Assembly (NCBI GenBank): GCA_030142905.1
Contig: JASJOG010000011.1
Location: 2,170,001 to 2,234,000 of the forward strand
From: Heliopora coerulea
Taxonomy: Eukaryota; Cnidaria; Anthozoa; Scleralcyonacea; Helioporidae
Direction: 5' to 3'
Length of the DNA stretch: 64,000 nucleotides
Part shown: piece after piece, positions 21,622 through 31,575 of the stretch
Layout: each line of letters begins with the position of its first letter
Numbering within the stretch: position 1 is the stretch's first letter
Program-made: the position numbers and the translations under genes
Notes under the pieces: generated by a model
What the model saw: the letters and a program-made list of their open reading frames with translations, nothing else
Database searches by the model: none
Told to the model about the DNA's origin: nothing

Positions 21622-24600
21622 ATGTTTGGGCTAAGTAGTATCAGGTACGCCTTTAAGATTAAACGAGGGTTCACTTACAGCTCTCGATCACTAAAGGTAC
21701 TTCATTACGGCAACTGTTTGTTGCGATCGTATTCTAGCAAGGAGGAGTTCTCGGCCAACGGTAAGAATAGGAAGTAGTTTCCGCTGAAGTCCTCTTAAAT
21801 GTATCTTTTCCCATTTCCAAACTGGTATTCATGTGAACCATGTTTTAATACTTTTTAATACTACATACTAGGGATACAAATGTTTTCGACTAAAAATCGT
21901 ATGGTTATTTCTTGTGTGATACCAGCTATACAAACCGATTGTATCTTGTGAGTCAGAAAGCCCTAGTGTTTATGAGCTGTACCGTGCCAAGCCGTGCTCG
22001 TGAATTTTGTGAGATTGGCTTGTCACAGCTGGGTTTGTAAAGCCGTGCCGGCTTTACAAACCCAGCTATGTACATTGAACGGCACGTACAATGTTTAACT
22101 CTGCCAGTAATCCCTGAAATATTGAGGAAAGGTCGTCAATCTTGTGTTACTGAGCAAGATGAGCAGCATGACCATGGCACAGCTCACCTTAACCCTGTAA
22201 TTTATGATTTTTTCCTTTTCTTATTTGTTTTCTTTTGTTTTTTGCTTCAGCCTTTCATTAGTTCAATTTATTGTCATAAAGAAGCCATATGCATGAAAGG
22301 GTCAACTCCAATTATAAGCTGGTTAATTTATCCATGCAGAATGGCTTTGAAAGATGTAATAACAGCACAGTTTGTCACAGCTAAATCACTCAGTTTATAA
22401 GAGAAAAATACAGCAGGCAAATATGATGATATACACACAGAGATTAAATCATTTCATGAAAACACAAAACATACTGAAATTATGTCCCCTTCATGAGACT
22501 GACACCAATTATTAGATATGTACATTCAAGTCCTCACATAGTTTTCTTTGCTGGAGCATTTTGCCTTTAGATTGATCGTTATGGTTTTTTTAGGCTGTAA
22601 ATACAAACCTTTTTCCGGAAAAGTTGACCAAATTAAGACACTGCATCCTGAAGATGACCATTTTGTTAAAGTCATCTGGAAGTCAGGAAAACAGTCAAGG
22701 TTTCCATATATTTTCCTCCGTGAGAACTGCAAATGTCCATCTTGCTTCCATCCTCAGGTGAAACAAAGACTTGTTGTTGTTTATAATGAAAAAAGTGTTG
22801 CTGATAGCATCACTATTAAAGACAATGGCAACTACTTGGAATGCTGCTGGTCAGATGGTCATGTCAGTTATTATTCAGCCAAATGGCTTAACCATAGATG
22901 TTTTGTTGAAAAATCAGACAAAGTCAAGTCATATGAAGAGACTTCAATCCTAAAGGATGGATGTGAACTTTTATCTGCAGAATATAATTTACGTGAAATG
23001 GCATACGATTATGAAGCAATCATGAGTGATGATAAAAGTCTATTACACTGGTCATATGACCTCCACTGTCGTGGTTTGACCTTGATCCAAAATGCTCCTG
23101 CAAAGGAAGGTGTACTCTTCAAATTGGCTGAAAGAGTGGGACATTACAAGCTGACTCTTCATGGGTATGGCACATAAGTAATTCATTTCAGAGTAACTTG
23201 CATGCAGTGCTCTAAATATCATATAACATGAAATCACAGGTGAATGTAGCCAAACATTCCATGTGATAATCACTCACCCCAATTGGTCTCCATATACTAA
23301 AAAGCAAAGTTCATTGTAATGTTTTACCAATCTTGATGAAGTAAGCATGTATTGCTCCATTTATATAGAGTAAACGTATCCCAGTTGGGATCACAATTGA
23401 AAGCTGTTTTGACTATAATTCCAATAAAATTTTTGTTAAAAAAAGATTGATCATGATCATGATAAATTCAGAATGTTCCAGTGGGTTGTGATTGCAATTG
23501 AGCTGACCAATATAAATACCTGTATTTAAGGACAATACACTGTCAGCAGAATCTCAAGAATTTAAATCATGTATTTCATATAATGCCTTGTCAACATCCT
23601 GTTGTCTCATGATGCATACATCTTTAGTTGCAAATAATTTCACAAAAGCATCTCAGGGGTGCTTATTTTTGAGCAGGGGCACTTATTCCTTGTATGCATT
23701 TATTAAGGGGGGTACTTATTCAGAGGAGACACTAATTCTGGGGGGCAACAATTACAGTATATTTTACTGTAATTATGATCAGTAGATCAAATGAATGCAT
23801 CATGTTTTAGTTGCTTTCCAACATAGAATGCCAGGAAATGATCCAACCTAAAGTAGTGCTTCTTGTAACACAGCATGAAAAAACCTAAAAATGCAATTTC
23901 AGACAGTCTAGATATCAGTGTCACCCAATGGCAGATTAACCCTATCAGCCAAGTGGGCCATGGCCCAGTGCCTTGTGCTTGTCAACTTGTGAGGAGGCCC
24001 CTCACCTTGCATTACACCAGACAAGTGGCCTTTTCATCTGTAACTATTGTTCTCTTTTCATACAACATCTGCAGGACTCGCTGATCTCCTTCATTCCTTG
24101 CAATCTGTAATAGTTACCTGTACATGTGTCTCGTAGGTTCTACAACATTCTTACTGGATACAACAAATCTCAAATCTGCTGTAATTTTGTAAATCTAAAT
24201 TCATGGGGTCCCACAGGACACATTGACCCAGGGCCTTGCTTTACCTTGATCCACCCCTGGTCACACCCATGGCCAAGCAAATTAGAGGGGGATATATTGG
24301 CCCTTCCATCTGTATTGGATAATAATCAGAGAAAAAAATAGTCCCTGGCATAAGAAGCCATATTCACCTATTACATTTAATTTGAATAGTATATGGTAGA
24401 TATATAAGAATAGTTATGTTCAATCAATAGAGCTTATCTACCTAAGCTATCCTAACTTCATACAAGAGGCATCTGGTCCCCACAGAGATCATGTTTTCAA
24501 GTTGAGTTGAGAACAGCTCAGGAGCAGTTATGCATAATTATTACTTACCTCAATTATTTTTTATTTTACTTTAGGCACAGCTTTTTTGTAAAAGACAAAT

Positions 24601-27006
24601 CTGAGGACAGCCTGGCTTACACTAATAAATTTCTTGAGGTTCACTCGGACTTACCTCACAATATAAATCCACCTGATGTATGTAACATACTAAATACTGA
24701 GGTTCATCTTAGTGAAATGGCTAATTTCAAATTCCCATTTCATGTCTGTCATAAATATATAAAGTGATAAGTTTGTGTGTAAAGCCCCATACACATGAGC
24801 ATGTTTTAGCTGACAAATTTTCCTTGATGATAAGCCTTGCTCACAGGGGTGTAGGAAGCTAGTTGAAGTTAGTGGGACTGGGCACAAAATTTAAGTTCAT
24901 GATGAGTGTTTTTCTGTAAATGTTTACTTCAACTATACTGTTGATAATACTGGGACAATACATACAGTTTTATATCTATGGTAGGAAATTTTAGTTGTCA
25001 AAGGGAGATCTCTTGCCAGATTCAAAACAAGATAATTCTTTCCAAACTTCCTCAAAGACTCAAACAACTCTTTTGGAAACATAAAGAAGAATTCTCACTT
25101 TCATTGCAAACATGAAACTGTTCATTTTCACATTCAACCCTTTCTGGGCTATACCCAACTTTTTAATTGTACTCTAGCTAATGTCAGATGATTTTACTCA
25201 TCAAGGGACAACATCTCTGACTGGAAAGGGTTAAACAGTAAATAGCTCATGGAAAACTCTGAAAAAATCATTGTCAGGTGGTAATTTCTTTTTTGCTGTT
25301 TCCAGTGTATGAAAATATATCCAACTAACATGCTGTCATTTTTAACAGATCCAATGCCTCCATGGCATTGAAGTAAAAACTGAAGGTGGAACAAACTCAT
25401 TTGTGGATGGTTTTAAAATTGCTTTGTCAATAAAGGAAAAAAGTTCAAAAGTATTTGACATCCTGAGTTCTACATTAGTTCCTTATCATGATGATTCAGT
25501 TGGTCCATTTGGAGAATTTGTTTTTGATCAATCAAGGCCAATCATTAAGTAAGTATCAACTTTAAATGGCTCGAAGTAGGTGAACGATCTTCAAGCTCGA
25601 TACTCAGAAAATGATATCTGAGCCCCAGACGGGGATCAAACCCGCAACCTTCTGAGGACCAGTTAGAAGGTCCTCAGAAGGTTGCGGGTTTGATCCCCGT
25701 CTGGGGCTCAGATATCATTTTCTGAGTATCGAGCTTGAAGATCGTTCACCTACTTCAATATATCCAAGCTCTCATGTTTCCTAAACATCAAACTGCTTTA
25801 AATGGCTCATTATACACGATTGCTTACAGATACATATAGATATATAAATTGATATAAATTAAATTTAATACAAATGTAATAAATATGTTCTGAGTTAATC
25901 TATATACATAATATTTTTAATGAATAATAATCTTAGTAATTATTGCATCATTTCACCAGGACTTGTGTAAAAGTTTCAAGCAGAAAGATTACTCATCAAT
26001 TTAACAAGAAAAAAAATTATCTTGACTCAGCCTCAGGCTGACATTTTGTCAAAAGTTTGAATTGAAACCTTGCATTAAAAACTGATTTAATGTTAGGGTT
26101 AGGGTTAGAGATGGGATTGGGGTTAGAGTTAGAGTTTTGGAAAGGATTTGCATCAGTAAAATTGTAAAGATGTCTGAAGTCACTCTGAGGCTTGCAAAAT
26201 AATGTCTTTCATTCGAACAACCACCCCATCAATAATTTCTTCATGTTAATAGTATGAACCATGACAACATGTAAAACTTTTCATTTAAAATGGTTCATTG
26301 AACATGATTAAATCATGCTGTTTACAATCTATTTTTTAAAATGTATGTTCATAGTTATCACTTACTTTAGTCAAAATTAATCACCTTTTTATACAACCAA
26401 CCCGATAATACAATGGGTTTGCTGTGCTTAGGGAATTTAAAATGTATTTCAGATTAAAAGTTTAGAAATGCACGCATTATAGTGACAGGTAACAACATTC
26501 AGTGGTGAAGTCAGGACATTGAGTTATAGCAGATCATTCATTAAATATGCTGATTAAATATATAAATATGTATATATAAATATGTATACATAAATATAGT
26601 CGAATGATTTATCAACGATTCTAAAAGTGCTCAATATCCTGGAAGATAGAGCAAAATAGATTAAACATCCTTTAGTAACATATATATAAATATATATACA
26701 GTATAAATATATATAAGGATATGTTAAGACTGCTCCAAGTTAACTGAACCCATACCGGGCAATTAGAGAAAACTCTACTTGACCGGGGCTGGGATTCCAG
26801 CCACGGTCAAGTTGAGTTCTCTCTAATTGCTTGGTATGGGTTCAGTTGATCGCAGCTGCAGTCAAGTAGACTTTTCTCTATGTGCCTGGTACGGGTTTGG
26901 TTAACTTGGAGCAGTATTAACATATCCTTATCTTTCACCCAAGTATATGAATTTATACAATTACTTAACATATATTTAACCAATATATTTATATTTTATA
27001 TGTATA

Positions 27007-27048
<42 letters not shown>

Positions 27049-27655
27049 GACAATGTAGTATATCAACATATTTCAAGAGTGCTCAATATCACAAGTATCA
27101 TAAGTAAGTGAGGTTGCTAAAGAATATTTGTTGTTACTCGGAGTTTCACGCCCGTGGACGATATTTAGACAACTGAAGGAAAAAACGTGTCTATTTTCTT
27201 TGATTGGGGTTCTTGCGTAATGTCAGTGGAATGTGGTGATGCCATCGTGGTAAGGCGGCGTGTTTCAGGTTGTGTAGGCGGTGTTTGTTCTGGTGGCGGC
27301 ACTTCGAAATGATTTCCGATCTTTTGTTTAGGAGCTTGTTCGGCTCTGCTTCCATGATGCACATTTTCTCTTCGAGGCACAAGTTACATCGTTTATCCCC
27401 ACTTTTGTACAAAAGTGGAGATAAACAAGCTCCTGAACAAAAGATCGGAAATCTTTTCGAAGTGCCGCCACCAGAACAAACACCGCCTACACAACCTGAA
27501 ACACGCCGCCTTACCACGATGACATCACCACATTCCACCGACATTACGCAAGAACCCCTATAAAAGATAATCGATACCTTTTTTCCTTCAGTTGTCTGAA
27601 GATCGTCCACGAGCGTGAAACTCCGAGTAACAACAAATGTTCTTTAGTAACCTCA

Positions 27656-27693
<38 letters not shown>

Positions 27694-28192
27694 TCCTTAA
27701 AAGTCGAGGTATATCGGCACTTACATATATATATATATAACTACAGACGGAACCGTTTCGGCCTATTGGGCCTCATCAGTGTAGTGCTGATGAGCAGGAT
27801 GGAGAAGCCTACATTATATAGGCAACTCAAATGTGCCCCACATGTGGTACATCTAAGCCATGCCAGAGCGCTCTAACTAGAGACTAGTATAGCAAGCAAA
27901 AGCAAAGGTGTATCATACAAGAAGCACAGTTGACGATTGGTTTGAGAGTGCTCGATACCATGTAGGTAGAGCGAAATAACTTTAATAAAGTTAGAAGAGC
28001 GTTTGCTACTCAGAGTTTCACGTGTCTACAACACGCTCATCAGGCAACTGACAGTTCGCTTCTACTATTCATTTACATAATATGGGTCATATTATGTAAA
28101 TGAATAGTAGAAGCGAACTGTCAGTTGCCTGATGATCGTGTTGTAGACACGTGAAACTCTGAGTAGCAAACGCTCTTCTAACTTTATTAAAG

Positions 28193-28226
<34 letters not shown>

Positions 28227-28731
28227 TATATTGACCAATGAGAAATAATGATCCTCCTTGAATATACACCAAGGCCTGACTCATTTATATAAATTTATCT
28301 CTAAACATGTTGTGATGTCAAAAGCCACAGGATGGCAGTAATTGTGTTATTTTTGTTAATGTTACAGATTGAACGACCGGGGTCAATTGGACAAAATATA
28401 TTTCGCGAATTTAACGTGGGCGGATTACTTCGACGATTTAAGCCCCGAAGAGGTGGTGGCTTTCTACGAGGCCAAAGCGATGTTTGCAGAGTATTTTCAT
28501 GCAGAGGACTTTATTATTCGCCACCTATTACGACCAGGAGAAATTGTGTTCTTTGACAACAATAGAGTGCTGCACGGGAGAGATGCATTTACTGAGAAGG
28601 AGGGAGGTGGGCGGGTGCTGGAGGGAATGTACTTTGATTGGGATCCATTTGTTTCAAAAATTAAAGTCCTCAATCGGAAACTCGGGTACCCTTTCCCCTT
28701 CAAGTACCACACACCGCCACATTTTTCGTAG
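21622..28731 (+). CDS. BBOX1: Gamma-butyrobetaine dioxygenase-like, copy 2 (BBOX1 family)
   Basis: Tandem paralog of the gene just upstream. Exons: 21622-21760, 22594-23164, 24575-24677, 25349-25548, 28368-28731 (TAG); 458 residues, intron phases 1, 2, 0, 2, the same as copy 1. Exon 1 again gives an Arg/Ser/Lys-rich N-terminus (MFGLSSIRYAFKIKRG, then LLRSYSS) that resembles a mitochondrial presequence. Zinc ligands CKCPSC and the His in WSDGH are present. The metal triad is His260-x-Asp262 (EVHSD) and His407 (VLHGR). AYTTG of copy 1 is AYTNK here, so substrate preference could differ. The 2.8-kb last intron is packed with foldbacks, Penelope-like remnants and ribozymes. The start is the first ATG of an open exon with a good donor (AACG/gtaaga). 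Confidence 0.83.
22027..22067. repeat. Perfect 19-bp palindrome with 3-nt loop
   Basis: AGCTGGGTTTGTAAAGCCG, then TGC, then the exact reverse complement. It lies in intron 1 of BBOX1-like copy 2 and would form a tight hairpin in the pre-mRNA. No poly-T follows, so a terminator role is not suggested. Confidence 0.9.
25573..25756. repeat. Perfect 88-bp inverted repeat with 8-nt loop
   Basis: Arms 25573-25660 and 25669-25756; spot checks at several points across the arm match exactly. The arm contains GGTTGCGGGTTTGATCCCC, which resembles a tRNA T-arm/B box, so the unit may derive from a tRNA-like SINE. It sits 25 bases into the last intron of BBOX1-like copy 2. Confidence 0.93.
26715..26929. 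repeat. Imperfect inverted repeat with a third internal copy
   Basis: The outer arms (AAGGATATGTTAAGACTGCTCCAAG and its complement, given in part) pair from 26715 and 26929 inward. A further related copy of the CCCATACC..CTCTA segment lies inverted in the middle (about 26810-26850). It is intronic, in BBOX1-like copy 2, with flanking (TA)n. Confidence 0.75.
27122..27645. mobile_element. Penelope-like element termini, inverted pair
   Basis: A head-to-head inverted repeat with arms of about 240 bp centred near 27384. Each arm encodes, outward, the end of a protein with LLNKRSEI..KCRHQNKH. The left arm (minus strand) also keeps KRCNLCLEEK just before it. This is the C-terminal signature of Penelope-type RT/GIY-YIG proteins as I know them. 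About 60-130 bases beyond the coding end of each arm lies a hammerhead-type sequence, as in Penelope LTR-like ends. The remainder of the element is missing, so it is a 5'-truncated insertion with an inverted partner. Confidence 0.65.
27589..27636 (+). ncRNA. Hammerhead ribozyme, Penelope type, partly decayed stem II
   Basis: Core CTGAAGA (27596-27602) and GAAA (27617-27620). Stem I is GTTGT paired with ACAAC. Stem III is the minimal ACTC/GAGT. The predicted cut is after TA, between 27629 and 27630. Stem II keeps only about three pairs plus a T/T mismatch at its base, so activity is doubtful. The inverted partner near 27135-27165 has lost two core bases (CTAAATA). Confidence 0.6.
27739..27787 (-). 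ncRNA. Hammerhead ribozyme, intact core and all three stems
   Basis: On the minus strand: stem I ACTACA/TGTAGT (6 bp); core CTGATGA; stem II GGCC/GGCC with loop CAATA; GAAA; stem III ACGG/CCGT with a two-base loop; cleavage triplet ending in TC. The cut is predicted between 27746 and 27745. Every conserved core base of the hammerhead consensus is present. The very short stem III is typical of retroelement hammerheads, which may act as dimers (family knowledge). It is antisense to the host BBOX1-like gene. Confidence 0.85.
28000..28050 (-). ncRNA. Hammerhead ribozyme, left arm of the 109-bp foldback
   Basis: Minus strand: stem I TTGC/GCAA; core CTGATGA (28037-28043); stem II GCGTGT/ACACGT, 6 bp with a G-U base pair at the core and loop TGTAG; GAAA (28016-28019); stem III ACTC/GAGT; cut after TA, between 28007 and 28006. 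The full consensus core is present. Stem III has a single-base loop, so it would have to work as a dimer. Confidence 0.75.
28122..28172 (+). ncRNA. Hammerhead ribozyme, right arm of the 109-bp foldback
   Basis: Plus strand, the same design as its partner: CTGATGA (28129-28135), stem II TCGTGT/ACACGT with loop TGTAG, GAAA (28153-28156), predicted cut between 28165 and 28166. A T replaces G at the first stem II position, giving a T-T mismatch next to the core, so it is probably weaker. It is in sense with the host gene, so it would be present in its pre-mRNA. Confidence 0.7.
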
Positions 28732-29109
28732 ATCTATTGATACGAAAAAAACCAAACATACAAACTGCTTTCAATTGACTATCATAGTTATTGCTATTAT
28801 TATTATTATAATTATTACTGTTATTTATTTACCTGTTCAAGTTAAGATGTCATTGACGGAGCTGATAAAAGTGACGTCATATATTTAATCACAATGCTTT
28901 GCAAATTTAATTAACTACTAATAACCGGTAAGAATGCACTCACATACTTGATAGTACATACATAATACAGCAAATTGCAAAAATTATGGCACAGAGCATA
29001 TCAACATGTAAACATAACAAGACCATTGTATCTTCAATTAATTCTCACTTCAACGGTCAATGATGATATGATCTATGTTTTTTGGTACATTCGTTGGTCA
29101 ATTTAATGT
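28732..29109. other. Intergenic, AT-rich
   Basis: 3' flank of BBOX1-like copy 2 up to the ISL2EU-like element. ATT-rich runs at 28795-28830. No gene seen. Confidence 0.6.
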
Positions 29110-29223
29110 ATTAGCCACTTTAGAAACTGCAGGGACTGGGTACAAATTCGTATCCCGCAGGGGAGTGTGGGGCTGTTTTGGGGGCTGCTGCTGCTCTGTT
29201 TAGAAGAATTCATCGTTTTGAAA

Positions 29224-29460
29224 ATGGCATACAAAGAAAAGAACATTTCCATAACAGAGATTTCGAGTGAGAAGAACGATTTGCATAATAATGACATGGA
29301 TGATATGATAACAGACGATAACGTGGTGTTGGAAGAAATGGATATCCCAGGAGCTATGCTGATGAAGCCAGCCGAACAATGTAGTATGGCGATTCTGAAA
29401 CGCTGGCTATTATGCCGTGGGGCTAAAATATCTGGGAGAAAGAGCGAGCTTATTCAAAGG
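29224..29460 (+). pseudogene. SAP-domain N-terminal exon of the transposon's second protein
   Basis: ATG at 29224 (MAYKEKN), an acidic stretch, then a SAP-like helix-extended loop-helix ([25 protein letters not shown]) ending at a good splice donor (AAAG/gtaaat). No continuation is found before the transposase region. In intact relatives a YqaJ-type nuclease domain would follow (family knowledge). Confidence 0.6.
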
Positions 29461-29882
29461 TAAATGCTGCTATAAATGGTCCATTTTTGTTGTTTGTTGG
29501 CTATGACAATGACTAATGGTGTGTGGGTACATGTGGATGTAATCACATTTGACAGAACATTCTGAAGGGATGTACTTATTAAACTTGAAAGATTTTATTT
29601 TACTCACGTCTTCTCTGAAATTGTGTATCCAAGGATTCTGAATGGTGGTATACGCTGGGGAAAGGAGGATTCTTTTCTTGACTTAACAGTTTAGTTGTTT
29701 GCAGAATCATAATTTTTGACAAATATTTGTAGAACATTTAAACAGTTTTTATATTGTAAAAATTTTTAATATTGTGAAAAGAATTGATCAAGTCCTTGTA
29801 AATAACAAGATATATTTGATTGTAAATATGTGCAAATAGTTCTGAAGCTCTTCTTTATGCATTTAGGTAGGCTGAATAAATA

Positions 29883-29943
<61 letters not shown>

Positions 29944-29994
29944 GATGTAAAAAATTTAATAAAGGGTAAAAATTTTGCAGACATTGATTAAACA

Positions 29995-30702
29995 TTAAAT
30001 TCCATCATTAGAAATACATGCAACAACTATCCATACATCAGGTGCAATATCATGCAATGTTATAGGCATTTGTCGGTCAAAAAAGTGCCAATTTTTCAAC
30101 CTCTCCATATAACGTTCCACAAGAATTCTCAGACTAGCAATTTTTTTATTGTGTTGATTTTCTGCCTTGGAGAACTGATTCCTTGTTTTAAGAAAGTGGG
30201 GCATAACTAGATGGGCACCAACAGAAGCTAAGTCATCTTGAATGGTGAAGCCTTTATCAGCCATGACAAAATCATCCTTGTTCAAATGTTCAACGTAACC
30301 TGACTTCCTGACAATTTCTGGGTCACTTATGGAACTGCTGTATAAGTCACTAATAAATGATATTACCCTGTTTGGTGTAATTCGCACAAGGCCTTTCATT
30401 GTGTTATGGGATTTGTAGTGAGAATAACATGCAGACTGATTAGCTAAACCAGAAGGGCACTCCATAAATATTTCTGTGCAGTCAATGATTGACACCAAGT
30501 CAGGATAAAATTCCTTGAAAACAGCTGGCATATAGTATTTGACCTGCTCCTTTGCTGTCCACAAAATACAAACTGGCTCCAACTCTGCTCTCATGAACTT
30601 TATCCAGGCATGGAATATCATTGAAACAGTACCCTCAGAAACACGAAATTGATGTGCCAGATCCCTTGCAAATAAGCCCAAGCGCATACGCATAAGAACC
30701 AT
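29995..30702 (-). pseudogene. DDE transposase core (DDE_Tnp_4 type) of the ISL2EU-like element
   Basis: 235 codons. Starts in a helix-turn-helix region (LGLFARDLAHQFRVSEGTVS), then the DDE core: IIDCTEIF (D), MADKGF (D), and Glu in LVERYMER. The open frame begins inside the protein. The preceding minus-strand sequence (about 30703-30870) holds recognisable pieces of the same domain (FANYETMVLCFNILK, RPRKLSQWQEY) in shifted frames, so the gene is broken by at least one frameshift. Confidence 0.8.
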
Positions 30703-30979
30703 AGTGTATTCTTGCCATTGTGATAGTTTCCTAGGCCTGCCTGGTCTTTCATGGTCAAATTGACTTCTGGTATGACTTCCATATTTTGTGGTAAAGTTTA
30801 GGTTTCAGTATATTGAAACACAATACCATCGTCTCATAGTTTGCAAATCCAGTATAAAATGAAATATCCCTGTCGCTCGTGTTATAGTCATCAATGTCAA
30901 ATACAGGATCATGTTCTTACTTAAATTTTAATTTCTTTACCTCTGCTTTTAGCTTTTCGACTTCAAGGCGGAGAGTTTC

Positions 30980-31441
30980 CTATGCAGTCGAATATTCTGC
31001 ACTCTCAGTCTGGGTTTCGTTTTCTTTCGAGGGAACAAGGGCATCAAATGTTAACATATCAGTAGTTTCTGCCATCTCTGAAAACCCTTCAGCTTGTCCT
31101 TGGCTTGTCCTTGTTATAGAGGCATTTACTTCTCCGTCGGCTGTCCTTTCCTTTGATGTAGAAGACGGCAAAACATGTTTTTCTATTTTTCTGCGAATGT
31201 TGACTTCTTTTGTCCACGGAAATATCGATGGTAGTTGATTTCTGGCTACTCTTTCCTCTCCAGTGAAGTGCTTGCCACAAATTCTTGTGCTGGAAGAATC
31301 ACGAAGGTTATCGTTTCGGATTAATCTAGCATATTCCTTCCGCACTGCTTCATCACTTGGTATAGAATGCACCTTAGGATTTGGTGAGTTTCTCCAGTTG
31401 TCCGTACAGCGAGGAACACAACAATTCCATTTCAAGACCAT
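30980..31441 (-). pseudogene. THAP zinc-finger N-terminus of the same transposase
   Basis: 153 codons from ATG at 31441, about 60 bases inside the right inverted repeat. A C2CH THAP domain is visible: CCVPRC near residue 7, ICGKHF near residue 56, and LPSIFPW at its end, followed by an acidic, Ser/Thr-rich linker. It stops at 30980 before the DDE part, so it is separated from the catalytic core by a stop and a frame change. Confidence 0.8.
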
Positions 31442-31575
31442 TGTCGTATATCTTTTACATCAATCGTTTATAACTTTGAGTTAATGAAAGCGTTTTAGCG
31501 TCCCCCAAAACAGCCCCATACTCCCGTGCGGGATACGAATCCGTACCAGTCCCTGCAGTTTCCAAAGTGGCTAAT

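Larger units (their letters stand above)
27976..28196. repeat. 109-bp nearly perfect inverted repeat carrying a ribozyme in each arm
   Basis: Arms 27976-28084 and 28088-28196 with a 3-nt loop. I see one mismatch (G in the left arm complement against T in the right), which falls in ribozyme stem II. A TA microsatellite follows. It is the last such structure before the final exon of BBOX1-like copy 2. Confidence 0.88.
29112..31573. mobile_element. ISL2EU-like DNA transposon, 2.46 kb, degenerate
   Basis: Terminal inverted repeats of about 72 bp (29112-29183 and 31502-31573) begin TAGCCACTTT and differ at a few bases. An AT dinucleotide duplication flanks both ends (29110-29111, 31574-31575). 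Inside are a THAP-domain plus DDE transposase on the minus strand and a SAP-domain exon on the plus strand near the left end. This pairing is what ISL2EU elements carry (transposase plus a SAP/YqaJ-nuclease protein), as I recall the family. No YqaJ nuclease is left here, so this is an internally deleted derivative. Confidence 0.8.

Noticed and set aside
22581..22593. ATG at 22581 as the start of BBOX1-like copy 2
   Set aside because: It overlaps a polypyrimidine tract and TTTTTTAG acceptor, and an upstream exon (21622-21760) joins in the same phase as in copy 1.
25615..25700. tRNA gene at the 88-bp inverted repeat
   Set aside because: Only a T-arm-like word is present; no acceptor stem, D arm or anticodon arm can be drawn.
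26093..26112. Telomere-like TTAGGGTTAGGG run
   Set aside because: Only two to three units followed by degenerate GGTTAGAG; too short to call an interstitial telomere.
27270..27563. Plus-strand 97-codon ORF in the Penelope-like foldback
   Set aside because: A shadow of the LLNKRSEI-coding frames of the two arms; low-complexity PPPEQTPPTQPE is an out-of-frame reading.
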